Shown here: in pieces, positions 41,844-53,858 of the stretch | How the letters are laid out: the number at the start of each line of letters is the position of its first letter | How positions within the stretch are numbered: the stretch's first letter is position 1 | Assembly (NCBI GenBank): GCA_951394405.1 | Contig: OX596335.1 | Coordinates: 5,208,001-5,272,000, forward strand | DNA length: 64,000 nucleotides | Origin: Coprinellus micaceus | Lineage: Eukaryota > Basidiomycota > Agaricomycetes > Agaricales > Psathyrellaceae | Direction of reading: 5' to 3' | The notes under the pieces: model-generated | What the model was told of the DNA's origin: nothing | Database searches by the model: none | Seen by the model: the letters and a program-made list of their open reading frames with translations, nothing else | Made by a program: the position numbers and the translations under genes

Positions 41844-43502
41844 TTATGCGTCTGTATCAAGCTCGACACGGAAGTCGATTCCGTCGACGCTAACTCCCAT
41901 CCTGGTGAGCGCCTGGCGGACCTCTACATGCGTGGAGGCTACTGTAGCGCGTCCGCGATCATCCTGGTCATGAAAACGGATTTCAACACTCTTGAGGAAT
42001 GTTACCGATGCTTGCATACCCCCGCGTCTGGATGAAATAAATTCAACCCAGTCTTCGATTTTCGTCTTAACGTCCGGGGCATGTATGATGACCTTCTCAA
42101 GCTTGGCGCATAGATAGTTGGCCGCCCTCGGCTCATCTCGCTTTGGGGTGAGCGCGTGCAGGACGGAGAGGTGAAGGCTGGTGGCCGCCGGACCCTGGAG
42201 AGAATGTCCCTCAGTGGGCGGATATGGTCCAATCTCCAGTGAAGTAGCCGCTGATATGTCTTCTAAGGAGGAGAGGAGGGTGGAGACGTCCTGGCGCCAG
42301 TAGTTGAACGAGATGTGTGTGAGCTGGGTTCCGTAGTTGCGGAGCCACTGCGGAGTGACAATATCGAATGGTAGGTCGAGCCCGTCAAGCGTGTTTATCA
42401 TGTCGAGGCTGCGCAGGGCCGGCAGCACGAGGCTGTGAGCTAGTTCCTTCGTTTCGCCGACGAGCCTCAATGTGTGAAGGCGCGGAAGGATTACTGAATG
42501 TGGGGGATACAAGAATTGGGAGGTTGGAGGTGAGTGGGGCAACCCGACGGTAAACTGAGTGAGGTTACGGGACTGGGTGAGGACCTTGAAAACCTCGTGA
42601 GCCGGCAGGGGAGTGTACAGGGTAAGTTCGGACAGGACGTCCCAGCGTATTCGGACTTCAAGAGGGGATAGGTGTGGGAGGTCGAGGTGCAACACAGACA
42701 GCTGCTCCATTCTCTCCAAATTGAGGCAGCTAACGACGTCTTGTGCGATAGAGATCTTGTCGATAGTGAGGATAATCTCAGCTTCACGCAAAGTCTCGTA
42801 GCTTTTGCCAGCAATCTGAAGCAGCTGTAGGAGAGGGGAGTCTGGCTGACAGAGGAAGAGATGGAGTCGTATCTTCTCCCATCGTGCTTCCCGAAGGACG
42901 TTGACAATAGGAACCACCGATCTGCCATAGATTGGCATGACGGATGGGAAGGTTGGGTCATCCTCGCTCATATTGAGGGTCATTGGGAAGCCAGCGGACC
43001 TTGATATAAGCGTGGACAACATATCCGCCAGTCGTGCCATTCTACCCTCGGATTCCTGGAGATCCGCTCCACTGTTGTGGGGAAGGGAAAGGCCGTCGAC
43101 CTGAAGGGTAGTCCATAGCATCGGACTTGAAAGAGCGATATCCCGCCAGTGGCGGCATACGTGGGCTATCCGAATAATGGGGTGAGGAGTAGTCAATTCT
43201 TTATCCTCCGGCGCGAGATCCATGAAGATCTCCAAGAGGATATCAACCGGAAGATGCAGCATCCCAGAAAGCAAGGCCTTATGGTCCCGCACGAACGTCT
43301 GGTGATTTTCGCGTCTGTCAGCTAACGCCTTGCTTTTCGCTATAAGCGCCATGGTCGCCTTCTTGATCTCCCCCAGTTCAAGGTCGAGTTCGCGGATTAT
43401 TGCTTGTTGTGTCTCGATGACCTTCTTGATACCCACTTCTTCATCGGGCTGTGCGATGTAGTTCTTCCTCAGCCTGTGTGAAAAAGGCGAGTGGAGGGAC
43501 AT
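41844..43502 (-). CDS. F-box/LRR-like protein (MSL group), intact, 552 residues
   Basis: Single exon. I use the ATG at 43502 (MSLHSPFSHRLRKNYIAQP), the conserved start of this group; an upstream in-frame ATG at 43541 would add 13 residues. Coiled coil at about 22-70, F-box around 80-130 (MLHLPVDILLEIFMDLAP, then PIIRIAHVCRHWRDIALSSPMLW), followed by an LRR-like body (LNLERMEQLSVLHLDLPHL, LVLPALRSLDMINTL). The tail LTRMGVSVDGIDFRVEL is shared with the gene at 54286 and the relic at 40181. The conserved upstream block is at 43557-43605, and an RPB12-like gene lies 1.25 kb upstream on the same strand. Predicted SCF substrate adaptor; substrate unknown. Confidence 0.82.
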   Translation of the reverse strand: MSLHSPFSHRLRKNYIAQPDEEVGIKKVIETQQAIIRELDLELGEIKKATMALIAKSKALADRRENHQTFVRDHKALLSGMLHLPVDILLEIFMDLAPEDKELTTPHPIIRIAHVCRHWRDIALSSPMLWTTLQVDGLSLPHNSGADLQESEGRMARLADMLSTLISRSAGFPMTLNMSEDDPTFPSVMPIYGRSVVPIVNVLREARWEKIRLHLFLCQPDSPLLQLLQIAGKSYETLREAEIILTIDKISIAQDVVSCLNLERMEQLSVLHLDLPHLSPLEVRIRWDVLSELTLYTPLPAHEVFKVLTQSRNLTQFTVGLPHSPPTSQFLYPPHSVILPRLHTLRLVGETKELAHSLVLPALRSLDMINTLDGLDLPFDIVTPQWLRNYGTQLTHISFNYWRQDVSTLLSSLEDISAATSLEIGPYPPTEGHSLQGPAATSLHLSVLHALTPKRDEPRAANYLCAKLEKVIIHAPDVKTKIEDWVEFISSRRGGMQASVTFLKSVEIRFHDQDDRGRATVASTHVEVRQALTRMGVSVDGIDFRVELDTDA

Positions 43503-43556
43503 GGTGCGGCGGATGGAACGGTTGGATGACAAGAGGGCCATGAGGAGGCTGTCGTC

Positions 43557-43605
43557 GTCGAGTCACCGCTGTAATTTGTCTGTGTTTGGATACCCGGGGA
43601 TCCCG
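43557..43605 (-). promoter_or_regulatory. Conserved upstream block of the MSL-type F-box genes, copy 3
   Basis: Same TATCCAAACACAGACAAAT and GCGGTGACTCGAC block as the other three copies, about 55 bp before the ATG at 43502. Confidence 0.5.
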
Positions 43606-44751
43606 GCCTTGGCGGGTAGTATCGTCAAATCGGTCTCGAACAGCCATATAAGTACTATCTAGCCCACAGCGAAGGTATATAGCAATTTCGGAATGCGAAT
43701 GCTTTCAAATTCCAGCTTCCAGTCGCGCCAAGCGCGCCAGTAGTTGGGCCATTCAAGCCAACCTTTTGTAGAGAGTGTTAGAGACTTCGAATGACAAAGG
43801 TGTGTTGAGAACGTCTTGATAGCCAGGCGGCTCAATACTTGATATCCCTCTCCTCTCCATCCCGGGACGGAGGCCAATGAGATTCAACGTCTGTTGGGGA
43901 GTATATAAATATTTACAACCGCCCAGCATCCCGTGCTTGTGAGCTACGAATGTCCACCACCTCCGAGGAGCGTTGCATCATGCTCCTTTGCCTCTGAGCA
44001 GTGACCCCAAGTTCCGAAATCTCTCATATACCGACCGCAGCATATTATTCCCCCTTTCCTGTCCACCCAGCTTCTACCTCAGCGTCATGAATTTCCAGCC
44101 GTTCGCTCCAGCTTGAGACGCAAGGATCAATATCTTTCTTCCCCGCGACGATGGGGTCCACTCGAGTCCACTCAGAGTCCTGAACACCTGTGGTTCATTG
44201 TTCCCCGCGTCATCGTAAGTAGGGAGGTAGGTAGGTAGAACGGGCACATGGTCTCGTTGAGGCTTTAGACCTATCGAATGGTGTAGAGAATTTGGGATGC
44301 TCGCATTATCAAGAAAGCGTACGTCCTGTGCGCCCCCGTACTCTCGTAGGGAAGATAAGATCCCGGGCCGTAGTTGGTATACTAGGCATTCGTCGGAGTG
44401 TCCATCCTAGAGGAACCGTAGATTCAGTACCTGGGATGGCAGAGGCTATAGTGAACGTTGGATCTACAGAGCGCTTACACCTTGCAGACAATACACGGTG
44501 CGGGATCCCTGAGAGAACCGCAGACTTCGTATACGGCCTAATGGTTGTGGACCGTATACAAACATTACAGTCTCGCCAACGTATGACGGCGGTCGGACAG
44601 GTGTTACGCATTTGACACATTCTAGTCTCGCTAGGTCGACAAGCCGGGCGTCTAGTACTGGCACGACCGAACCAGTCAATTAACCAGTCAATATAATCTT
44701 ATCTCGACCGCCCATGACTAGCCCAGTCCACGCGCTCCACGTCCCAACCCT
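43606..44751. other. Upstream region of the F-box gene, nothing coding
   Basis: The first ~170 bp resemble the DNA upstream of 36970 and 39052. Further out there are short inverted matches near 44535-44560 (GTATACGG and its complement), but no gene or RNA that I can support. Confidence 0.4.
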
Positions 44752-45211
44752 TCAACGAGCTTCAAAGAACCGCACTACAAAACAACCATCCGTCAGTTCC
44801 CTCTCCTGACCCACATCACTTCCATACCGCAAGTGAAACCAACGAAGAGACCCCCAAACGCACCTTGCGTCTTACTCGCCTGCTTGACCATGATCCGACT
44901 CTGGCAATTATCCATCAAATTCTGGCAACGAATCGGTTTCCCCGGCTTGAGCTCTACTCTGTTCTTCATGTTGCAATCTAAGTGTCGGGGTGCTCCAGAG
45001 TCAGTAAACGTCGGGGGTACTCTGAATGAGTAAACGTCGGGGCACTCTAGAGTCAAGATGGCCGTCACGGTACGACGAGAGGCCATTGGAACCTCGCGGT
45101 AGGCTTCAAGGGTGAGACGAACGTACCCCAGCAGATGTACTCGATAAACTTAGGCCCCGAGGACGCGCTCGCCTGCTTTCCTTGCCGAACCGGTGCCTGG
45201 TGTCCGCTCAT
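44752..45211 (-). CDS. RPB12-like subunit shared by RNA polymerases I, II and III
   Basis: Small zinc-ribbon subunit common to the three nuclear RNA polymerases (RPABC4/RPB12 family). Exons 45211-45127, 44977-44864 and 44774-44752 give 73 residues, close to the family length of about 60-70. N-terminus MSGHQAPVRQGKQAS, then FIEYICWDCNMKN (first CxxC), VELKPGKPIRC, a second zinc pair, SRIMVK, and the last exon encodes RFFEAR, the expected family end. Two oddities: the second pair is C-x6-C (RCQNLMDNC) instead of C-x2-C, flanked in the DNA by a direct TTGCCAGA repeat, and the basic KKRTKR-type tail is replaced by KQASKTQ. It may be a diverged duplicate and not the essential copy. Intron 1 (149 nt) contains repeated AGTAAACGTCGGGG units. 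Confidence 0.6.
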
Positions 45212-45669
45212 TACCGCTGTCGAGTAAACGTTCGATGTGAGTGATTCTGGGGAGGTGAAGGTCGAGTCGTGCACGGGGAAGACGCAGGGATTGGGCTCGA
45301 TGGGGAGGAAGAGAAAGATTAAAACAGCGACTCAAGGCCCCATGCCAGATAATGGAACATTGCTGGGACCTGCGAATGGACCCGCCCCTACCTCCCGCCC
45401 TCCATGCTTATCCATCAACGTTCGATCGTGGTCAGACTCCCAGACGATCAACCTGCTAAAATAAGGCGTCAACGGTCCAAGCAAGAGCCCCATTTACCTT
45501 CCTTCCTCGTGGTCGAGGACGCTACGAAACCCCGATGCGTGATGACAAGAAAGACAAGAAACCTGAAACCACTCCGATCTATTACGCACTCCAAGCACAT
45601 GTACAGTTGTAGCATAGCATTTTAGTCTTTCTTCGCCGCCTGTTCTCGACCCCCGGAGCGACGCGTCGT
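45212..45669. other. Intergenic between the RPB12-like and CCT3 genes
   Basis: Holds the 3' side of CCT3 and the upstream region of the RPB12-like gene, both on the minus strand. Nothing else recognised. Confidence 0.4.
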
Positions 45670-48600
45670 CTACTCGGCCTGCATGTCTTCAGGGTGCGGC
45701 GCAGACCCTCCTCCTTCCCTATCCTTTCGGATAGCTTGGACGACGTCGTCGACGCGGAGGAGCATACGGGAGGCCTGTAATCGTGGGATTGCGTCAGTAC
45801 CATAGTTCACAGAAAGTATGACTCGAAGGAAAGGTAACGGGGAGGACAGGTAAGGCGACAACAGAAGAAGAGAGGACGGACGAGGAAGTAGCAGAAGAAA
45901 AGAGAGATAATGCGACAAAAGGGGGAAAGGAGGGATAGTAGAAGGAAGGAAGGAAGGCACTGGAAGACGAAAAGGAGATAGAAGGGAAGCTAAACACACC
46001 TCAATAGCAGTCTTGAACGTCTGGATCTTCACACTCGCACTCTCCAACAACCCATACTCCTTCATATCAACAATCTTACCCGTATCGCCATTCACACCCC
46101 AAGTATGTTCGCCGTTCGCGTGTTTAGCCTGTCATGAACCCCGTCAGCATCGCATCCTCAACCTCAACCCCTACCCCACTCGTGGCTGTGCGCCGCCGAA
46201 AAGAGGAGCGGGCAGCTGACGGTAGCAGAGATCCAGGAAGATAGGAAGGCAAGACAAGTACGCACCCTCAACTCAGTCAACACCCTCATCGCATTCCCAC
46301 CGCTATTCTGGACAAGCGTACGGGGGATAACCTCCATAGCGTCCGCGACAGCCCTGAACGGCCCGCCCTCCACACCCGAGGCGAGCGTCTTGGCTTTCGC
46401 GTGGAGGCCGACGGAGATGGCTAGAGGGGGGAGGGACCATGGTTAGTACGTGTTCTCGACGATATGGATGGAGGGTCAGACTGGAAGCCGGCAGGTGGAA
46501 TGCGTGGGAACGAGCGCCACCTTCTAGCGCGCGCAGGGAGTCTTCGCTGTCCACGTCCCAAGCCGCCTCAACCTCCACCAACCAACCAACCAACCAACCA
46601 ACCACCAACCAACCACCCCCACAAACACCAAAACCGAGGAAACCAACTCACCCATCTCACAAGCCCCCCCACCCGGCACCAACCACGGGTTAAATACCAC
46701 ATTCCGCGCCACACTCATCGCATCCGCAAGGTTCCTGTCGACCTCGTTCAGGATGTCCTTGGACGGACCCCGGAGGAGGATGGTGCAGGCTTTGGGGGTG
46801 ACGCAGTCGACGAGGAACGTGAAGTATCTGTGGGCGGATAGAATGGAGTCAGTTTTCGTTTTTGGGAGGCAGGGGGGCGGGAGGGATAGAGGGGGAGAGG
46901 AAGGGGTGGAGGAAGAGGAGTGGAAGGCGGGGGAGGAAGCGGATGGGAGGCGGAGTGAAGTGAAATAAAGGCCAAGAAGAAAAGAAACAACACGCACTCA
47001 TCCCCAATCTTACTGATCTCAAACAACCCACAGTTCGTCCCCACATCGCTCTCCCTAATATCCTCGATCCTATTCACGATCGTCGCCCCAGTCGCTACAT
47101 TCGCGAAGCAACTCGTCAACGTCCGCCACGGGGAAGGAAAGGAAACAGAGACGCACCCAAGGCAATCCTATTATTATCCGTCTTCCTAACACGCCTAATC
47201 GCCGAGACGTTATGCTTCACAAGCACATGTTGAGCCAGATCTATCATCCAATCCTCGTCAGCTTCTTGCTCTTCACCTCCTTGCCCCCTCTCTCGGTGAG
47301 AAGGAATCAAAGCGAAATGGAACGCAAGGAGGAAACAAGGAGGAGATAGAAAGGAGGAGATAGAACGTACCACTGACACCCTTCTCCGAAATAACCAAAT
47401 CAGGCTTCAGCTCCAGGAGCTTCTCCACCATCGTCTTCACCTACTCTCTCTCATCAGTCTCCGTCTCCCTTCATTTCACATTAAAACGGAAACGAAGACG
47501 AGAAAACGCACCTGCTCCTCCTCAATCTCCTGCGCCCTTGCCCAATCGGCCTCCTTGCTGAACTCCATGTTCGTCTGCGACTCGCCCTGTTTCGTGCGTC
47601 AGCTCGAGTTCCGTTTTCGTTCATCTCGCTCAAAGTACGCAGGGAATTTGACCTCGTCCCGGGTACGCAGGGGAGTCCAACTCGTCCCGTGTGCGTAGGC
47701 ACCACGCCGCGTCTGGAGGAGACTACATCCCACTCCCTGTACTTAGGCCGTCACACCCCACTCCCTGTACTTAGGCCCGCCACGCCTCATCCCGCGTACG
47801 TAGGTCGTAGGTACGGTCGACTACGGACCCCACACCCAGAAGAAACGTTGGGCTATGCACCCCATACACGCAAGAACCGGCGAAGAAACCCGAGAAGGGA
47901 GACGAAAGACGCAAACGCACCTTCTTATACTCCAACGGACAATCCAAAAGTATAATCCTGGGATTCTTGATCCTCCGGCGCATGTTCGGGTGGGTGATAT
48001 CCTGCGTTAACTTTCGTAAGCACGCGTTCTTTTCTTTTCTGTTCCTCGGGAGGGGGAGGGACTCGAAACGAGGGGGAAGGGGGAAGGAAGGGGGGAGGAG
48101 AGGACGGGCGGGGCGCGTCCATCCCAAACTCCAAGACGCCTCGAAGGCCAGGTACAGGAAGAACCGAACACCATCCAACAGAAAGCTCATCCCTGGGCCT
48201 CTTCCTCGCAGCGTAGAGGACCCAAACACACCGACGCCCCAAATCCGATGAAGACCCAATCCGATGAAGACCCCAACCCGACGAAGCCATCTCAAACCCT
48301 CCCACCCCTCATCTACTCCAAACCACTCTCTCAAACAAACACAACAGAGCTTAAAAATCCGCGCAAACAAACCCGAACACACCTTATTAACCATAACACC
48401 ATTCAACACCCTACTCTCCTCAATCTCGCCCCCGGGCACCTTCTCGACGCGCGCGTAGCGCTTGATGTCCACGATCGTCTGGCCGTGTTCTTGCGTCGCG
48501 ACCTGGGGATGGGGTGGGGGGTTAGCGAGTCCGTGGGGGTAGGTTTTGAATAAAGAGGGAGGGGGGGAGCTGAGAAGGAAGAGCGAAAGCCAGAAGGTGG

Positions 48601-50892
48601 GTATGAAAGCGATGGGAGGCATGATGCGTCCCTATCGAGCCCACCCGCTCCTCCGACTCCGTGGAGGCGAACAAGTGTCGAGGGAGGGCGAAGCCCCCGC
48701 TTCATCTCCACGGAGCGTCGATCCCAAAGACCGAGGCTCGGGGATCGGTATCGAGCCCATCCGTTCGTCCGTCTCTGGGCCGTCGATGACAAAGAAAGAT
48801 AGGGGGGAGGGAAGGAGAAAGAGGCGAAGCCCCAGCTCCGTATCCGTGGGGCGCCGACGCCCAGGACCAAGGCTATAGAGAGGGCGAAGCCCCAGCACCT
48901 TCCCCGTGGAGCGTCTCCACCAAAGACCGACCGTGGACCATCCGTATCGAGCCCATCCGTTCGTTCGTCTCCATGAAGCGCCGATACCCAGGACCGACGG
49001 TGGGGTGGAAAAACGAAGCCCCAAAAACCAACGAAACACAGAGAAAAGAACCAAACTCACAGTCCGAACAGCGTCCAACGCAAGCTTACACATCAAGTCG
49101 CTCCACCTAACGACGAACTTCGTCCCGATACTCGTCTTGATGAGCTTCAGCATCTCTTCGTCGTCTGTGGGGCAGGGTTAGCGCCTATGTTTTCGTCTCG
49201 TTCCCCAGAATGCACGGTCTTCCTCCCAAGATCCCATGAACTCTGCGACTCGTCGCTTCTCCCCGAGACCACGGCGACCTCAGCGATTCGCCTCGTATTC
49301 CAATACGCCAGCGCACCATGGGAGTCATCTCCTCATCCTCATCCTCCTCCTCCTCCTCCTCCTCCGACGACGACGACCTCGAACCGCGCCCAGTCCCTGT
49401 CGCTAGAACATAGGTCGCAGGTCACACATCCGCAGCAGAGGCGCATACAATCAACCTCCCACCCCTCCACGCGGTCCCCCTCCGCCCCCTCCACTTCGCC
49501 CAGCCCCCTCCCCAAATCCCAAAAAGCGAAACTCACCAGTCGTGTCTATAGCGACACTAATCCCCTTCACAATGTTGAGCGCCTCCGCGAGGGCCTTGTT
49601 GTACGCGCTGATGATGACGACGGGGTGGATGTCGCGTTCGAGCTGGGAGAGCGACTGGGCGAGGATCTCGCCGGCTGGTTAGGTGGAGAGGCGTCAGTTA
49701 TGTGTGGATTATAGGGGATGAAGGAGGAGAGGAGGAGGGGAAAGCGGAACAGGGCAGGGAGGGGGAGGCGAGCCAGCCTCAAGGGAGCGAAGAAAAGGGG
49801 AGGACGAAGCCAACGATCGGCCGGGGAGGAAACGAAGCCGCCAGGGATCGAAGAAACGAGGAACACCGGAGGAAAAGAAAACCACGTACCCAAGATAATA
49901 ACACTCGTCGTCCCATCCCCACACTCCTCATCCTGCGTGCGCGAGAGCTCGATCATGTTCTTCGCGGCGGGGTGCGCGACGTCGATCTCGCGCAGGATGG
50001 CGTTGCCGTCGTTCGTTAGGCTTTTGGTTCCGGTAGACGTGGGTGGGGTTGGGTTTGCGTCGATCCAGACGACGGGTCGAGACGCAGTATAGGTCAGGGA
50101 GCCGTATAGGACGTCGGGACGGATGATACGTCAAGGTCCGTCGAGGTCGGAAGGCGGGGTTGGGTGCACCGGCGTTGAGTAGCATGGTGGGAGCGGGACG
50201 GGCCGAGCAAGATCGCAGTACAGAGCCATGCGGCGGGAGAATACGACCGTAGGAGTGAGGTAGGCCGATGTTGAGGCATACGGACGTTGACGCCGGCGTG
50301 GATCGAAGGCGGGAGCGCAGTCGGAGGCGCAGTGTCGTCAGTTGCAGTTGAGGAAAGGCGGGTACGTTGGGATGACGGACGGATGGGATCGAGAGATAGA
50401 AGGATTGACAGAGAGAGAAGGAAGCGTAAAGAGAGAAAGAGTCAGCATGGCCAGATAAGCAGGGAGAAAGGGAGGAGAGACGCACAGAATCCCACCCATA
50501 GGATCCAAAATCATCTTCAACATCGCCTTGGGACCGAGACACGTCCGGATGACGTCTGCCACCGTCTGTGGTTCGTTGGTTTTGCGTACGGCGTAGCAGT
50601 AGATGGAAGGTCGACGTCAGCGTTGAGAAAAAATGAGGATGAGGAAGGCGAGGAAGGGAGGGACGAGGAAAGACGAAGAAAGAGAGGAGAAGAGAAAGAG
50701 AAGAGAACGAACCTTCGCAGCAGTGATGTTCGAGATCTGTGCCTTCCGCCCCGTCTGGCGCTCAGGGCCGGTATCTACATCGTACACTCGTCAGCTTTCC
50801 TCTTCTCTTTACCCCTCCCTCTATACACCAAGGATATCTAGACAGAGGAGCAGGAAGGACGCACTCATAACGAAAACGGGCGTTTGGTTCAT
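45670..50892 (-). CDS. CCT3: T-complex protein 1 subunit gamma (chaperonin CCT3)
   Basis: Subunit of the cytosolic group II chaperonin TRiC/CCT, which folds actin, tubulin and other proteins using ATP. Sixteen exons join in frame to 544 residues, the normal length: 50892-50865, 50774-50713, 50565-50486, 50020-49890, 49674-49537, 49164-49061, 48502-48383, 48001-47921, 47586-47512, 47440-47371, 47240-47157, 47094-46998, 46827-46652, 46420-46266, 46128-46000, 45774-45670. Motifs: [12 protein letters not shown] start, [40 protein letters not shown] (nucleotide site), [50 protein letters not shown], and the gamma-specific [16 protein letters not shown] then LLRVDDVV. Introns range from 62 to 558 nt, far longer than in neighbouring genes, and hold purine-rich and tandemly repeated DNA. 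Confidence 0.95.
48640..49020. repeat. Degenerate tandem repeat inside CCT3 intron 6
   Basis: Three related units each start near TATCGAGCCCATCCGTTCGT and contain GCGAAGCCCC and a GTGGAGCGTC-type motif, with unit lengths of roughly 100-200 bp. It accounts for most of the 558 nt intron. Confidence 0.6.
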
Positions 50893-51804
50893 TTTGCCTC
50901 TTCTTCCTCTCTTTCAGTCTATGCTATCTTTAGTATTTCTTTCTCCTTGAATCGTGGACACAAAGTCTATCAGGTGGAGAGAGGAACGCTAAGGAGGAAG
51001 AGGAAGGAGAGAGAACACGAAAGACCGATGGCAAAACGCGATTGCGACGCGTCCAGATCAGATCTCTCCACCTTGGGTTAGGGTTGGTCTCGGCATCCCA
51101 TCGGCACCGGCACCGGCATCGGCTTCGGGGACCGGAGATAAGATAACTTGAACTCGGTGATTAGATTAGATTAGATATTTAGATCAAGAGGGGTAGGCGC
51201 CCGGCGCTTAGAAGACTCTGGGGTGGGCGTGAGGCGCGCAAAAGGTGGATTGCGCCACAAACTCTATACATTCCTCATATTCTAGGTGATCTACTACATC
51301 TACACTCTCCAAACACTAAATCCTACAGATTCTACATACCCTCCAACGCCGCCACATCCTACACCCTACATCCTACATCCTACATTCTACAACGCGGACT
51401 CCGGAGCTCTGCGGTTTACCGTTTGATTAGTGTCGACTTGTGACTCGGTACCACTCAGAGGGGGTGCACATCCCGCCGGGTCACCTCCAAACAAAATCGT
51501 CGTGTACCCGTACCCTCCATACCAAATACCCCGCTCCAGCCGTCCGTCCGTCCCACTCCAACTCAAGCAGTACGACTGGCCTACGAACCCCCAAGCATCA
51601 AAGTTCCAAGCACCCAAGTTCCAAGTTCCAAGCACCCAAGTTCCAGATTTACTGTTCACCTTCCTTCCTTCCCAAGCCCAGTTTAAACCCCACCGCACCC
51701 TTGAGTCTTGACCAAGGCCCACCGCCCCACCCCCACCCCCGCAAACTCCGACTAGTCCACCCACAGAACCATAACGTACGAGGACACGGACCTCGTGTTA
51801 CCCC

Positions 51805-51846
51805 TCACCGTTCACCGTTCACCGTTCACCATTCACCATTCACCGT
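51805..51846 (+). repeat. 7 bp tandem array (CACCGTT/CACCATT)
   Basis: About six consecutive copies of a 7 bp unit alternating CACCGTT and CACCATT. Confidence 0.8.
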
Positions 51847-52310
51847 CCCGCCACACAAATTCCAACGCCTCCGTCCCACAAATTCCAACGGCCCCGTCCC
51901 ACTCCGTCCCAAAAGCGCTCAAACCCCGAACTTCATCCCCACACCGGGTGGGTGTATGTACGCCCGACCCAACTCGTCCAGGACATTAAATATCGTGGGT
52001 CGTACATAGTAACATAGTAGAGGAAGGGACACCTGGTACCTACCGCAGCCAACAACAACCGGTTATGTATTCAGGGTGATATCTGTTGTATATTAAGTGT
52101 GATACCGATTCAGAAGAGAACATCGAGTCAACACCCCCACGTATGGACACCTCCGAAGTGACTCCTCAGGCCTCAGCGCGTCAAGCCACTGTGACTCCCT
52201 CCCCAGCGCGTCAAGCCACTGTGACCGCACCGTCCCCGGTCGAGGCATACAACCCAATTCCCAGCCTCAGGCTCATGCTCACCCAATTCCAACCACATCT
52301 CTTAGTACAT

Positions 52311-52360
52311 CCCAGTACACCCCAGTACACCCCAGTACACCCCAATACACCCCAGTACAC
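52311..52360 (+). repeat. 10 bp tandem array (CCCAGTACAC)
   Basis: Five consecutive copies of CCCAGTACAC, one with an A for G change (CCCAATACAC). Confidence 0.9.
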
Positions 52361-53858
52361 CCCTCCCTTCCTTCTCCTTACGTTTCGACCTCGCGACTTT
52401 ACGCTTTTTCCCGATTTCCCGATGTCCACAGGCGCATGTCCATGTATACGGGTCGAGGCTACAGAGAGGGTTCACCTCGTCCTGCAGATCCCCCGTCGGG
52501 GCCCAGGCACATCGTAGTGCACAACCTTGGGGATCGACCACGCATCACCGCAATTGTTTCTACGCTCAGCGTGTTTTTCGTGTACCCGTATAGCTTACCC
52601 GACACCGTCGTAGCACAGCGGACACCGGAAAGCAAGCGTTCCCTGAGCCGTCCTCGCAAGGAAGACTCGCAATTTCGGAATGGCCGCTCAGCCTGCGTCC
52701 GAGATCCAATCATCCGACGACTTTGTCTCGTATTACTATTACCCACACGCACTCTCTCATAGAACCATTTCCCATCTCCGCAATTTTGGGAGGGGAGGCG
52801 CAGGTCCCAACCCGGCGGGTGCCTCAACCATCTCGCCTGGCACTTCATTCAGTTCCACACGCCCCCATAACTCTAGAATAAAGAATATAAAGAATATAAT
52901 GCGGGGAAGTCGGTGCTCGTGGATGGTTCGCGGAAGACACTGGAAGTCCGAAGTTGCTTGGGGGTCGTATGTAAGATTGTGGACGATATGAACCCGAATG
53001 TCGGTTGAAGTCTTACGGGGCGAAGTGCAGAGAATTGTACGAAGAAAAAGGACTCAGGAGTCTCCATGCTCAGTGCAGAAGCCATGGCCCATCGTACACC
53101 TATGGGAGTTTGGTTTGAACGGACCTTGTGTGCGGTAGTGGGTCCGGTGGTGAAGGGATCGGAGAAATGTGTGAATGAGGTGACAGACTTCATACGTTAT
53201 CGAGCTCGCACAACCTCTCCAAATGCAACGGTTGTCGACCTGCACAACCTCTCCAAACGCGACGGGTGTGGGTGACTGTGTACGTACTATGTGTGTCGAT
53301 TACGCACCAGGGAGGGTTTGACAGTCGAATAGCAATCTCATCCGTACGATTCACTTACCTGGCTAAAAGTATGTCCTAAGGAAGTACGGCGCAACTGGTT
53401 CTATCGAAATCCACGGTCGGCCCGCGCCCCAACCTCCAGGGCGATCTTGTCACCCAACGGGTGTGCACGCAGTGTACCTAGTGTTCGCCCACTAGAGTCG
53501 TGACACCCCGGGCTCGTGGGGAGGTACGCAGGGGCCACACAGCGCCAGATAGATAATTATGATTGATTGAATTGGGCATTCAAAGTGTGAGGGAACTAGA
53601 ATCGCGATTTACGCCGACACTGTCCACCCAGCATCGGCGGTTCGACAGCCCTCCCGAGGCCCCACCAACGAAAGAGGGAGGGTAGACCAACTCCCTGGTA
53701 CGTAGACACCGTGACACCGTTAGTGTGGCACGTGCGTATCGGCAGTGTGGTGGGGAAAGACACACAATTGCGGACCTTGCACCGGTGCTCTTCGTATAAA
53801 TCTACCCAACGCGCATTCGCTTCCTCGTCGAGGGCCACAGGCGACGCGTACGACCTAC

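Larger units (their letters stand above)
50893..53858. other. Repeat-rich intergenic region, no gene supported
   Basis: Nearly 3 kb upstream of CCT3. It holds the CCT3 promoter (immediately right of 50892), short direct repeats of AAGTTCCAAGCACCC near 51600-51650, the TACATCC array near 51355-51390, and the arrays listed at 51805 and 52311. Open frames across it are low-complexity and cross the repeats; I do not accept any as a gene. Confidence 0.45.

Noticed and set aside
44292..44620. 107- and 103-codon frames on both strands upstream of the F-box gene
   Set aside because: They are mutual antisense frames around short inverted repeats, with no family pattern.
47771..48622. 283-codon frame on the minus strand
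   Set aside because: Reads through CCT3 exons 7-8 and the introns around them; the spliced gene explains it.
51440..52009. 189-codon Pro/His/Ser-rich plus-strand frame
   Set aside because: Runs across tandem repeats, no start context or homologue pattern.
52311..52360. CRISPR-like array
   Set aside because: Uninterrupted 10 bp tandem repeat without spacers, in a eukaryotic genome.
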